DNA of 11,610 nt from positions 1 to 11,610 of the forward strand of contig JBLHUT010000094.1 of NCBI GenBank assembly GCA_047629975.1, given 5' to 3'. The notes beneath the pieces are model-generated. The model worked only from the letters and a program-made list of their open reading frames with translations, did not search any database and was not told where the DNA came from. The DNA comes from JBLHUT01 sp047629975. GTDB lineage: Bacteria; Pseudomonadota; Alphaproteobacteria; Rhodobacterales; Rhodobacteraceae. Shown here piece by piece: positions 1 to 7,344 of the stretch (positions are counted from its first letter, which is position 1; each line of letters starts with the position of its first letter). Both the position numbers and the translations under genes were made by a program.

Positions 1-403
1 CACGCCCTTTTTGATCCCGCGCCATCAGCTTTGCGCTGGCCTCGCGCATGGCCGACAACCGCTCCAGCTGAAACGCCAGATGCGCAGCAAGCTCGGCCCC
101 GCTTGGGCCGGCATCGCTTGGGTCGGGCGGCAACAAGAGCCGCGATTTAAGAAATGCAAGCCACGCCGCCATCACAAGGTAATCCGCCGCAAGCTCGATC
201 CGCAACTCCTTGGCACGATTTACAAAAAGAAGATATTGTTCGGCCAGTTGACGGATCGAAATGCGGCGCAGATCAACCTTTTGCGTGCGGCTGAGCGTCA
301 GCAAAAGATCAAGCGGTCCTTCGAACCCGTCCACATCCACAATCAGCGCCTCGGCGGCAAGCCGCTCTGCGACACGGTCCCCGAAATCAAGCTCCTGGGC
401 CAT
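1..403 (-). CDS. scpA: ScpA, segregation and condensation protein A (partial, N-terminal ~134 residues)
   Basis: ScpA is the kleisin subunit of the bacterial SMC-ScpA-ScpB condensin. It bridges the SMC heads and helps compact and segregate the chromosome. Translating the minus strand from the ATG at 403-401 gives an unbroken frame of about 134 residues to the window edge; full-length proteins are about 260. The family's N-terminal signature GFEGPLDLLL lies at residues 26-35, followed by VDLRRISIRQLAEQY and LAADYLVMAAWLAFLKSRL, the usual helices that bind the SMC neck. The start is shared with the nagZ stop (TGATG, 1-nt overlap), and GGAG sits 7 nt upstream inside nagZ, so expression is probably coupled to nagZ. 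The C-terminal winged helix that binds the SMC cap lies outside the window. scpB would be expected next, but that is inference. Identification is confident. Confidence 0.95.
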   Translation of the reverse strand, partial: MAQELDFGDRVAERLAAEALIVDVDGFEGPLDLLLTLSRTQKVDLRRISIRQLAEQYLLFVNRAKELRIELAADYLVMAAWLAFLKSRLLLPPDPSDAGPSGAELAAHLAFQLERLSAMREASAKLMARDQKGR

Positions 404-1434
404 CACGCCGCTCCATTCACCGCCGCCCCGTCAAGGGCTATCCCGATCAAGGCCGCCAACTCCGCCTCAAGGGCGGGCCGGTCCATCGGCTCGGGCGCCA
501 CGCGCTGCGCCAAAGCGCGTTGCGCACGCTCTGCTCCGCTGCCCGCAAGAGAGCCGCAAGCCCCCGCTATCTGCTGCATCTCGTTCATCACCCCGTTGCA
601 ATGCAAAACAATATCACAGCCCGCCTCAAGACTTGCCACACTGCGCTCGGCGACACTTCCGGTCAGGGCCTGCATCGAAATATCATCGGTCATCAAAAGC
701 CCGTCAAACCCGATCATCTTGCGGATCATGCCGATAATGACCGGCGACGACGTTGCCGGCACTCCCGGATCAAGAGCCGGAAAAACCAGATGCCCCGTCA
801 TCGCCAGCGGAAGATCGGCAAGAGCCGCAAACGGGGCAAAGTCGGGGGCCAGTGCCACCAGATCGCCCTCGACAACCGGTGTTTCAAGATGACTGTCCAC
901 GCTTGCGCGCCCGTGTCCGGGGATATGTTTGAGAACCGGCAGCACACCGCCCGCCAACAGCCCTTGCGCCGCCGCGCGCGCATTTACCGCCACCTGAACC
1001 GGATCGCTCCCGTAGCAGCGGTTGCGCAAAAACGGATGTGTCGCAGAAGACGCGATATCGGCCATCGGGGCACAATTGACATCAATGCCGATACCGCAAA
1101 GCTCGTCGGCGATCAGCCGCATCCGGACAAACAGCGCACGCGCCGCCCCGTCCGGCCCGCTGCGCGCGATCTGCTCCATCGGGGGTAAAAATTGCGACCA
1201 GTGCGGCGGGGTTAAACGCTGCACCCGCCCGCCCTCTTGGTCCACCAGAACGGGCGCATGCCATCCGACGGCGGCCCGCAAGTCACGTGTCAGCCGGCGC
1301 ACTTGTTCGGGCGTTTCGATGTTTCGCGCAAACAGAATGAAACCCCAAGGCTGCGCCGTCTTAAAAAAGGCACGTTCGGCCTGTGACAAATCCGGGCCAC
1401 TACAGCCAAAGATATATGCCCCCGAAGGGGTCAT
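403..1434 (-). CDS. nagZ: Beta-N-acetylhexosaminidase NagZ (glycoside hydrolase family 3)
   Basis: NagZ removes N-acetylglucosamine from GlcNAc-anhydroMurNAc(-peptide) muropeptides in the cytoplasm during peptidoglycan recycling. In many Gram-negatives its products feed AmpR/AmpC beta-lactamase induction. The 343-residue protein has the GH3 TIM barrel signatures: LVDQEGGRVQRL (63-74), the loop KHIPGHG (169-175) followed by DSH (180-182), which supplies the unusual His-Asp acid/base dyad of NagZ, and FDGLLMTDDISM (243-254), where Asp250 should be the nucleophile. Length matches single-domain NagZ. I chose the ATG at 1434-1432 rather than an in-frame start at 1485: it gives a 4-nt ATGA overlap with the upstream SPOR gene, and the extra 17 residues are basic and unlike the family. 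No clear ribosome binding site precedes it, consistent with translational coupling. There is no signal peptide, as expected for a cytoplasmic enzyme. Confidence 0.95.
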   Translation of the reverse strand: MTPSGAYIFGCSGPDLSQAERAFFKTAQPWGFILFARNIETPEQVRRLTRDLRAAVGWHAPVLVDQEGGRVQRLTPPHWSQFLPPMEQIARSGPDGAARALFVRMRLIADELCGIGIDVNCAPMADIASSATHPFLRNRCYGSDPVQVAVNARAAAQGLLAGGVLPVLKHIPGHGRASVDSHLETPVVEGDLVALAPDFAPFAALADLPLAMTGHLVFPALDPGVPATSSPVIIGMIRKMIGFDGLLMTDDISMQALTGSVAERSVASLEAGCDIVLHCNGVMNEMQQIAGACGSLAGSGAERAQRALAQRVAPEPMDRPALEAELAALIGIALDGAAVNGAA

Positions 1435-2606
1435 CTGGCGACAACCGGAATACAATCGGCCTTTTCGGCGACAAGGGCGGCGCAAAACCGGCGCGCATCC
1501 GCCAGATCGGCAAACCCGACAGCCCGTAACCTGAAGAACGTCCGCCCCCCCGATTGAGCTTCCTGAACAAGGCGCTGCTTATCTAGCATCAACGGACGAA
1601 AGGACGGGCTGGTAAGCAGATTGTCCCAAACGACTTGTGCATATTCGGCCGTCTCGAACGCTCCGAGTTGAACAAGACGGGTACCGGCAGGCACGGCGGC
1701 GGCAATATCGGATGTCATTTCGGGGGCCACAGACGCCAGTGTGATCAGCGATGTTTGCTGGCGTACGGCAGGACGCTTTGCGGGACGCGGTGATCGCACG
1801 ATCCCTTCGGTCGCCAGCGGCGTTACGTTCTTGTCGAGACCCAAAGTCTCGAGACCGGACAAAGCGCTGGCGCCCGAGGCAAGCGCCAGTTCAACCGCGG
1901 CGCGTGTGCTTGATCCTGTGCCGACAGGCTGGGCGCCGGACGTTTGCACGCCTTGCGACCCCGCCCCCAAAGGCAGATCCCGGATCGTTCCCGACAGCGG
2001 CGTTGCCGACGCGCTCAACTGGTCAACAAGTGCGAGCGCCTTTGCCAAAGGGTCCGGTGGACCCGCGGCAATGGCCGCGTCAGGTTGATCCAGTCGCGCC
2101 ACAATCAGACGTTCGGTACCGTCCTGGTTTTGCGCACCCTGCATTTGCCCGAAAGGTGGCGCCTCCGCTGTTTCAACGCTGCGTGGCTTGGGCCGCAGGC
2201 CTGAGCGCGGGGTATCGGCATCAGTCAACAGGGCAATTTCGGGGGCCAGCACCAGCCGGTCGGCCGGAGCCTCTGCACTGCCCGAAGCCTGAAGCCAGTT
2301 TACCGCCAACCCCTTTTGAACCTGCAATTCACCGCCCGGATTGTCGGCCAGGACCCGCATCGGACCGTCCAGCGCGCGCACGATCGGCACGCTGCTGACG
2401 TCACGGGTGATCAGCTGATACCCCCACACGCCCAGCCCGGCGATCAGCCCGACAGACAGGAACGCGCCGGCCCAATTCAGGATCCCGGCGTCCAGAGTAT
2501 CAGAAATATCGGACTTCGCCGCGCGGTAGGCCGAGTTCTCACCCGCCTGCTCGGCTGCGCGCCAATGCCCGGTCACCACCGGGCCATTCCCCACAGGGTC
2601 CATCAT
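1431..2606 (-). CDS. SPOR-domain protein with a single membrane anchor
   Basis: This 391-residue protein has a cytoplasmic N-terminus, one transmembrane helix (about residues 42-66, ILNWAGAFLSVGLIAGLGVW), a long Ala/Pro/Ser-rich low-complexity linker (about 105-300) and a C-terminal SPOR domain (about 309-390, from GTRLVQLGAF to the end). SPOR domains bind glycan strands stripped of stem peptides at the division septum, so a periplasmic, septum-associated role is likely; no enzymatic domain is visible. A segment just after the helix (VPIVRALDGPMRVLADNPGG, 73-92) resembles the conserved juxtamembrane stretch I recall from alphaproteobacterial SPOR proteins. Two adjacent ATGs (2606-2604 and 2603-2601) follow a GAGG motif at 5 and 8 nt, so either could be the start. 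An 89-nt gap follows argS, and the stop overlaps nagZ by 4 nt. The specific role is unknown; it is not clearly FtsN or DamX. Confidence 0.85.
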   Translation of the reverse strand: MMDPVGNGPVVTGHWRAAEQAGENSAYRAAKSDISDTLDAGILNWAGAFLSVGLIAGLGVWGYQLITRDVSSVPIVRALDGPMRVLADNPGGELQVQKGLAVNWLQASGSAEAPADRLVLAPEIALLTDADTPRSGLRPKPRSVETAEAPPFGQMQGAQNQDGTERLIVARLDQPDAAIAAGPPDPLAKALALVDQLSASATPLSGTIRDLPLGAGSQGVQTSGAQPVGTGSSTRAAVELALASGASALSGLETLGLDKNVTPLATEGIVRSPRPAKRPAVRQQTSLITLASVAPEMTSDIAAAVPAGTRLVQLGAFETAEYAQVVWDNLLTSPSFRPLMLDKQRLVQEAQSGGRTFFRLRAVGFADLADARRFCAALVAEKADCIPVVAR

Positions 2607-2695
2607 GCTCGCCTCGTATTACTGCGCCCGGGCGGCATTCTGTGCGCACGCTCCGGGCTGTTGCCTGCTTCCCCGGACCTTGGCGCAATTTAAGA

Positions 2696-4441
2696 TCAGC
2701 GCATTTCGTTTGCCGGAGTTACGCCAAGGATACCAAGACCTGCGGAAATAACAACGGCCACGGCACGCGGCAGTGCAATTTTCCCCTGAGAGCCCGCAGC
2801 GTCACCGGTTTGTAAAAAGCGCAGGTGCGTTTCGTCATTGCCGCGATTCCAAAGCCCGTGGAACAACGCCGACAACTCGTACAGATAAAACGCGATCCGG
2901 TGCGGCTCGTTCGTGCGCGCCGCAATCTCCACAAGGCGGGGCCACTCGGCGATTTTTGCCGCCAACGCGATTTCCGCAGGGTGCACATTGCCCGACAGGT
3001 CAGCCGCGCACAACGCCGCATCATCCACCGCGACGCCTGCCTCGATAGCCTTGCGCAGGACCGACTGCACCCGTGCATGGGCGTATTGAACGTAAAAAAC
3101 CGGGTTGTCCTTGGACTGCTCAAGAACCTGCGCGAAGTCGAAATCAAGCGGGGCGTCATTGCGCCGCGTCAGCATCACAAAGCGCGCCACATCCGCACCG
3201 ACCTCGTCAACCACATCGCGCAAGGTCACAAAGGTGCCCGCGCGTTTGGACATTTTGAACGGCTCGCCATTGCGGTACAAACGCACCAGCTGAACCAGCT
3301 TGACATCAAGCGATACCGCACCGCCGGACACCGCTGAAACGGCCGCCTTCATTCGTTTCACATAGCCGGAATGATCTGCACCAAAAACATCAATAAGCGC
3401 GTCGAAGCCTCTGGAAACCTTATCATAATGATAAGCAATATCCGGCGCGAAATACGTCCACGCCCCGTCTGATTTCTGAACCGGGCGATCCACATCGTCG
3501 CCGTGCGCCGTCGAGCGGAACAAAGTTTGCTCGCGCGGCTCCCAGTCTTCGGGAAGCTGGCCTTTGGGCGGCTCGAGCACCCCTTCATAGATCAACCCGC
3601 GCGATTTGAGATCCTCGATCGCGGCCTCGATCCGGCCCGTCCCATAAAGCGACTTTTCGCTGAAGAAGACATCCATTCGAACCCCCAACGAGGCAAGATC
3701 CGCACGGATCAACGCCATCATCGCATCGGTCGCAAAGGTCCGGACCTTTGCCAGCCACACATCTTCGGGTTGGCCGACATAGGCGTCACCGACGGCCTCT
3801 TTCAGGTCGGCACCGACTGCGATCAGATAATCCCCGGGGTAAGTGCCGTCGACAAAATCAACCTCGCGACCGTGGGCCTCCAGATATCTCAGATAGACCG
3901 ACCGCGCGAGCACATCGACCTGTGCACCGCCATCATTGATGTAATATTCGCGTGTCACATCATGCCCCGAATACGCCAGCAGGCTGGCCAATGCGTCACC
4001 GAAAACCGCGCCACGGGTGTGACCCACATGCAACGGCCCCGTAGGATTGGCCGAGACATATTCGACGTTCACACGCCGCCCCTGCCCCACATTCGAGCGG
4101 CCAAAGGCCGGCCCCTGGGAAATGACCGCGCGTGTCACATCGGCCCAGACATCCGTCGCAAGGCGCAGATTCAAAAAGCCCGGCCCTGCAATTTCGGCCG
4201 AGGCAATGCGCGGGTCCTCAAGCAATTTGTCCGACAGAAATTCGGCAATCTCGCGCGGGCGCAACCCTGCGGGTTTGGCCAGCACCATCGCCGCATTCGT
4301 AGCCATGTCGCCATGCGCCGGATCGCGTGGCGGCTCGACCGAGACGGCCCCGAAATCAAGCCCCGCCGGAAGCACGCCATCAGCGGTGAAATCAGCCAGT
4401 GTCTTGAGGACAAGCGCATGGATATCGGCGAAAAGATGCAT
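2696..4441 (-). CDS. argS: Arginyl-tRNA synthetase
   Basis: ArgS charges tRNA-Arg with arginine using ATP. The 581-residue class I synthetase shows the ArgS-specific N-terminal domain (about 1-100), the HIGH-box variant in ANPTGPLHVGH (HVGH at 138-141), the synthetase core, a canonical KMSKRAGT (396-403), and the C-terminal DALR anticodon-binding domain (about 450-581, with VQYAHARVQS and the ending VTPANEMR). Many ArgS proteins lack a strict KMSK, so its presence fits the alphaproteobacterial subtype. The reading frame is open upstream to 4672, but I set the start at the ATG of MHLFADIH: AAGGA lies 7 nt ahead, and the upstream extension is Arg/Cys-rich, unlike the family. It is the first gene of the argS / SPOR / nagZ / scpA run. 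Whether the downstream genes share its promoter across the 89-nt gap is not shown. Confidence 0.97.
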   Translation of the reverse strand: MHLFADIHALVLKTLADFTADGVLPAGLDFGAVSVEPPRDPAHGDMATNAAMVLAKPAGLRPREIAEFLSDKLLEDPRIASAEIAGPGFLNLRLATDVWADVTRAVISQGPAFGRSNVGQGRRVNVEYVSANPTGPLHVGHTRGAVFGDALASLLAYSGHDVTREYYINDGGAQVDVLARSVYLRYLEAHGREVDFVDGTYPGDYLIAVGADLKEAVGDAYVGQPEDVWLAKVRTFATDAMMALIRADLASLGVRMDVFFSEKSLYGTGRIEAAIEDLKSRGLIYEGVLEPPKGQLPEDWEPREQTLFRSTAHGDDVDRPVQKSDGAWTYFAPDIAYHYDKVSRGFDALIDVFGADHSGYVKRMKAAVSAVSGGAVSLDVKLVQLVRLYRNGEPFKMSKRAGTFVTLRDVVDEVGADVARFVMLTRRNDAPLDFDFAQVLEQSKDNPVFYVQYAHARVQSVLRKAIEAGVAVDDAALCAADLSGNVHPAEIALAAKIAEWPRLVEIAARTNEPHRIAFYLYELSALFHGLWNRGNDETHLRFLQTGDAAGSQGKIALPRAVAVVISAGLGILGVTPANEMR

Positions 4442-4448
4442 TTTGAAT

Positions 4449-4453
4449 TCCTT
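4449..4453 (-). promoter_or_regulatory. Ribosome binding site fixing the argS start
   Basis: On the minus strand AAGGA lies 7 nt before the ATG at 4441-4439. It decides between the family-consistent start (581 residues) and the longer open frame reaching 4672. Confidence 0.75.
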
Positions 4454-4522
4454 GAGGTGTTGGGCAGGGTTTAGCAGAGCGCACTCGCAGGTCAACACAC
4501 CGCGAACCGCGCAACAGCCCCG

Positions 4523-4540
4523 AAAAGCCGGTTGACCGGC
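4523..4540 (-). terminator. Short intrinsic-terminator-like hairpin downstream of glcB
   Basis: Read on the minus strand, GCCGG-TCAA-CCGGC (5-bp all-GC stem, tetraloop) is followed directly by TTTT. It lies about 95 nt past the glcB stop and about 80 nt before the argS start, the right place to end glcB transcription. The stem and U-tract are short, so it may be inefficient or act as an attenuator before argS. Confidence 0.45.
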
Positions 4541-4589
4541 CTTGTGCCCCCGAATGGCACGAAACGCGTCACATGGCGCCGCGCCGGTC

Positions 4590-4626
4590 GCCTGTGCCAC
4601 CTTCCGTTTCAGGACGCGGCACAGGC
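4590..4626. repeat. 9-bp perfect inverted repeat just after glcB
   Basis: GCCTGTGCC (4590-4598) is matched by GGCACAGGC (4618-4626) across a 19-nt loop, starting 9 nt past the glcB stop codon. There is no T-run on either side, so it is not a canonical intrinsic terminator. It could protect the glcB mRNA 3' end or act with the hairpin at 4523-4540. The rest of spacer 4442-4634 shows no gene. Confidence 0.4.
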
Positions 4627-4634
4627 TGGCATTC

Positions 4635-6809
4635 TTAAATTGCGCGCGCTTTGGCTTCGATCCGGCGGGCATGCAGGATCGGACCGGTATAGCCGGACGG
4701 CTGCACGCGCCCCTCGAATATCAGGTCACACGCTGCCTGAAACGCCAACCCGTCATAATCCGGTGCCATCGGGCTGTAGCCGGCATTGACCGCGTTTTGT
4801 TCATCCACGACCTCGGCCATCTTTCTGAGCGCGTCCATGACCTGATCCTTGGTGATCAGCGCATGATGCAACCAGTTGGCCAGCCCCTGTGCCGAAATCC
4901 GCAAGGTCGCGCGGTCTTCCATGAGCTGAACGTCATTGATATCAGGCACTTTCGAGCATCCCACACCGTGGTCGATCCAGCGCACGACATAGCCCAGAAT
5001 GCTCTGACAGCTGTTCTCGATCTCGCGGATCAGATCAGCGGGCGCGATCTCGTGGGTCAGGAGCGGAATTTCAAGCAACTTGTCAAGAGGTTGACGTTGC
5101 TCGCCTTTCGCCTCTTTCGAGATATCATAAAGCCGCTGGAAAACGTCGATCTCGTGGTAATGCGTGGCATGCAAGGTCGCGGCGGTCGGGCTCGGGACCC
5201 AAGCGGTTGTGGCCCCCGCCATGGGATGCGCGCTTTTTGTGGCCATCATATCGGCCATCAGATCGGGTTGCGCCCACATGCCCTTGCCGATTTGTGCACG
5301 CCCTTTGAGACCGAAAATCATGCCGGTATCGACATTGCGGTCCTCGTAGGCGGCAAACCACGCGGCCCCCTTCATCTCGCCTTTGGGCAACATCGGCCCG
5401 GCTTCCATCGAGGTGTGTATCTCGTCGCCGGTCCGGTCCAGAAAACCGGTATTGATGAATGCCACCCGGTCGGCGGCCTGTGCAATACACGCCCCCAGAT
5501 TGACCGACGTCCGCCGCTCTTCGTCCATGATCCCCATTTTTACGGTGTTGGCAGGCAATCCGATCAACTGTTCCACGGCGGCAAAAATCTGATCTGTCAG
5601 CGCAACTTCCTCGGGTCCGTGCAGCTTTGGTTTTACAACATAGATCGACCCCGCCGGAGAGTTGCGCGGCAGCTCGCGCTCCCGCTTCAGGTCGTGCAGC
5701 GCGCACAGGATCGTCACCAACGCATCCAGCAGATGCTCGGCAATCTGGTTGCCCTGCGCATCCAGCACAGCAGGTGTAATCATGTGTGGCCCGACATTGC
5801 GGATCAACATCAACGCGCGTCCTTTGAGCAAGACCGGCTCGCCGCGTGGCCCCTCGCATCCGATATCAGGGTTCAGATCGCGGACAAAGGTTTCTCCGTC
5901 GCGGGTGAGTTCCTGCTCCAGATCCCCCTTCATCAGCCCCAGCCACGTGCGATAGCCGACAACCTTGTCGGCTGCATCCACACAAGACACGGAATCCTCA
6001 AGGTCGATGATCGTGGAAAGTGCACTTTCGATGAACACATCCGCAATGCCCGCCGGATCGGTTTTACCCACGCGGTGCGCCCGGTCGATGAACAAAACGA
6101 TATGCAGGCCGTTGACCCGGAAAAAAACATCTGTGATGTTTTTGCGCGCGTCGCGGTTAAAGCCGACAAACTGGCCGGGGTCTTTCAACGCGGTCGTGCC
6201 CTTGCCCGCGATCATCATCAGCTTGCCAGCCGACGGGGCCATGGTCACGATGTCCGACCAGCTTCCTTTGGTGAGCGGCACGACCTTGTCGAGATGCGCC
6301 TTGGACCACGCCACGACCTGTGCGGCGCGCGCGGGGTCGAACTCTTTCGATGTCGGGCGGCTTCCTAGCACATCGGAGCCGTAAAGCGCGTCATAAAGCG
6401 ACCCCCACCGCGCGTTTGCCGCATTCAACGCATAGCCCGGGATGGTTGCGGGCACCACAAGTTGCGGGCCGCACACCGCGCTGATTTCGCTGTCAAGATT
6501 CGAGGGATTGATCATCACCCCCTCGGGCTCGGGCACAAGATACCCGATCTCCTCAAGAAAACTGCGGTAGGCGACGGGGTCATGGGCCTGCGCGCGGTGC
6601 GAAATGTGCCAGTCGTCGATCTGTGACTGTAGGGTATCACGGCGGGTCAAAAGCTCTGTTGTTTTGGGGCCGAACGCCTGAACCAGCGCCGAAAGTCCGG
6701 CCCAGACCGCATCAGGAGTGATCGTCAGCCCCGGCAGAACTTCGGCCTCGATAAACTCTGCCAACATCACATCAACAGAAAGTCCGCTCTTTTCAATACG
6801 ATTTACCAT
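4635..6809 (-). CDS. glcB: Malate synthase G
   Basis: Malate synthase G condenses glyoxylate with acetyl-CoA to malate and CoA in the cytoplasm, letting cells use glycolate, acetate and other C2-yielding substrates. The 724-residue length matches the monomeric G isoform (about 720), not the shorter A isoform (about 530). Hallmarks are LIRNVGPHM with the catalytic Arg337, GIMDEERRT with Mg-binding Glu430, FLDRTGDEIHTSMEAGPM with Mg-binding Asp458, and MEDRATLRISAQ with the catalytic-base Asp632; residue roles are assigned by motif match to the E. coli enzyme. The start is the ATG of MVNRIEKSG at 6809-6807, with GAGG 6 nt upstream. An in-frame TTG at 6821 overlaps that ribosome site and is unlikely. 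No isocitrate lyase or glycolate oxidase gene is in the window. It appears to be its own transcription unit. Confidence 0.97.
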   Translation of the reverse strand: MVNRIEKSGLSVDVMLAEFIEAEVLPGLTITPDAVWAGLSALVQAFGPKTTELLTRRDTLQSQIDDWHISHRAQAHDPVAYRSFLEEIGYLVPEPEGVMINPSNLDSEISAVCGPQLVVPATIPGYALNAANARWGSLYDALYGSDVLGSRPTSKEFDPARAAQVVAWSKAHLDKVVPLTKGSWSDIVTMAPSAGKLMMIAGKGTTALKDPGQFVGFNRDARKNITDVFFRVNGLHIVLFIDRAHRVGKTDPAGIADVFIESALSTIIDLEDSVSCVDAADKVVGYRTWLGLMKGDLEQELTRDGETFVRDLNPDIGCEGPRGEPVLLKGRALMLIRNVGPHMITPAVLDAQGNQIAEHLLDALVTILCALHDLKRERELPRNSPAGSIYVVKPKLHGPEEVALTDQIFAAVEQLIGLPANTVKMGIMDEERRTSVNLGACIAQAADRVAFINTGFLDRTGDEIHTSMEAGPMLPKGEMKGAAWFAAYEDRNVDTGMIFGLKGRAQIGKGMWAQPDLMADMMATKSAHPMAGATTAWVPSPTAATLHATHYHEIDVFQRLYDISKEAKGEQRQPLDKLLEIPLLTHEIAPADLIREIENSCQSILGYVVRWIDHGVGCSKVPDINDVQLMEDRATLRISAQGLANWLHHALITKDQVMDALRKMAEVVDEQNAVNAGYSPMAPDYDGLAFQAACDLIFEGRVQPSGYTGPILHARRIEAKARAI

Positions 6810-6976
6810 AATATCCCTCAAATTTCCGGGCGGACCAGACGCACAAGCCGGCCTTTTTGCACCTGCAGCATGACGTTAGTCACGAATGCACGCCACCGCA
6901 ATTGGCTCCCTGCATATCGGCCCCCTTTGTCGCAGGCCCGATGCGCGGCAACCACGCGGCGCAAGGCTCCGACGGG
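6810..6976 (-). promoter_or_regulatory. glcB upstream region
   Basis: This 167-nt spacer between the DUF2256 gene and glcB has no open frame of note and should hold the glcB promoter. Visible elements on the minus strand are a GAGG ribosome binding site (6816-6819), an imperfect TGAC/GTCA dyad around 6871-6882, and a weak promoter-like pair (TTGCGG, 17-nt gap, TAACGT) just upstream of it. None matches a consensus strongly; the pair is a guess from spacing. Confidence 0.3.
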
Positions 6977-7144
6977 CTATTGGGCCGTTGTCCGCGCGCG
7001 CCGGCACCGCTCCGAGCAATACCGCACCTCGTCCCAGACCTTTTCCCACTTTTTGCGCCACGTGAACGGGCGCCCGCAGGTGACGCAGGTCTTTTGCGGC
7101 AGATCGGATTTCGCAGGTTTGCGGGACTTGTCAGAGCGTGCCAT
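6977..7144 (-). CDS. DUF2256-family small zinc-finger-like protein (55 residues)
   Basis: Translating the minus strand from the ATG at 7144-7142 gives a 55-residue protein ending in TAG (6979-6977). It has a basic Lys/Arg/Ser N-terminus, then KTCVTCGRPFTWRKKW (18-33), KVWDEVRYCSERCRRAR (35-51) and a short tail. Cys20, Cys23, Cys43 and Cys47 form CxxC-x19-CxxxC, a likely zinc knuckle, and the Trp/Lys/Arg core is the hallmark of DUF2256. The biochemical function is unknown; I recall family members near cryptochrome/photolyase genes, but none is visible here. The basic charge would allow nucleic-acid binding, which is inference. Only a weak GGA precedes the start. It sits upstream of and codirectional with glcB, 167 nt away, and divergent from pepN. 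Coding status rests on the family match, since the gene is too short to be judged by length. Confidence 0.88.
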   Translation of the reverse strand: MARSDKSRKPAKSDLPQKTCVTCGRPFTWRKKWEKVWDEVRYCSERCRRARTTAQ

Positions 7145-7164
7145 GTCAGGGGTCCGTTTGCTGT

Positions 7165-7200
7165 CGGGGTTTGTTTATACCCGGGGTTTATTTGTACTCG
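7165..7200. repeat. Imperfect tandem repeat (two 19-bp units, 17-bp period) between divergent genes
   Basis: CGGGGTTTGTTTATACCCG (7165-7183) and CGGGGTTTATTTGTACTCG (7182-7200) share 16 of 19 positions and overlap by two bases. They sit 21 nt upstream of the DUF2256 start, in the divergent spacer. On the minus strand the units contain TATAAA (7179-7174) and TACAAA (7196-7191), both like -10 boxes; the first would give a leader of about 23 nt for DUF2256. They could also be paired binding sites for a regulator. No -35 box is convincing. Confidence 0.5.
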
Positions 7201-7239
7201 GGCGCATCGCCCGCCCGTTCGCTCGATGTTACCTAGCCC

Positions 7240-7252
7240 GACACCGGTTTCC
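7240..7252. promoter_or_regulatory. LacI-family operator-like palindrome
   Basis: GACACCGGTTTC (7240-7251) is palindromic around its central CCGG except for one symmetric mismatch, and resembles the GAAACCGGTTTC-type operators of LacI-family repressors in alphaproteobacteria. It overlaps a second perfect palindrome, TTCCGGAA (7249-7256). It lies about 130 nt before pepN. A sugar-type repressor has no obvious reason to control an aminopeptidase, and one short match can be chance. Confidence 0.2.
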
Positions 7253-7322
7253 GGAAAAGAGTGAAATCGTGTTTGTGGGCACGCTGCACGCAGGGCGGTT
7301 CAAAATCACCTTGCAGCCAGCC

Positions 7323-7341
7323 CGCAGGAGATTAGCCTGCG
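7323..7341 (+). other. Small hairpin in the pepN leader
   Basis: CGCAGG (7323-7328) pairs perfectly with CCTGCG (7336-7341) around the loop AGATTAG. It ends 4 nt before the direct repeat that precedes pepN. It may structure the mRNA leader; there is no T-run after it, so a terminator is unlikely. Confidence 0.3.
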
Positions 7342-7344
7342 CCC

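Noticed and set aside
1435..1485. Longer nagZ start 17 codons upstream
   Set aside because: It would overlap the SPOR gene by 55 nt and add a basic stretch not typical of NagZ; the ATGA overlap at 1434 is the usual coupled start.
2625..2634. Palindrome CGCCCGGGCG in the argS-SPOR gap
   Set aside because: It has no loop and no T-run, so it is unlikely to be a hairpin, and 10-bp GC palindromes are expected by chance in this composition.
4442..4672. N-terminal extension of argS by 77 codons
   Set aside because: The extension is Cys/Arg-rich and unlike ArgS proteins, crosses the spacer hairpins and runs into the 3' end of glcB. The ATG at 4441 has a good ribosome binding site.
4542..6368. 608-residue open frame on the plus strand, antisense to glcB
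   Set aside because: It mirrors the glcB coding frame, shows no recognisable domain and is rich in Arg/His/Gln as expected from the reverse complement of GC-rich coding DNA. glcB has all its catalytic motifs on the other strand.
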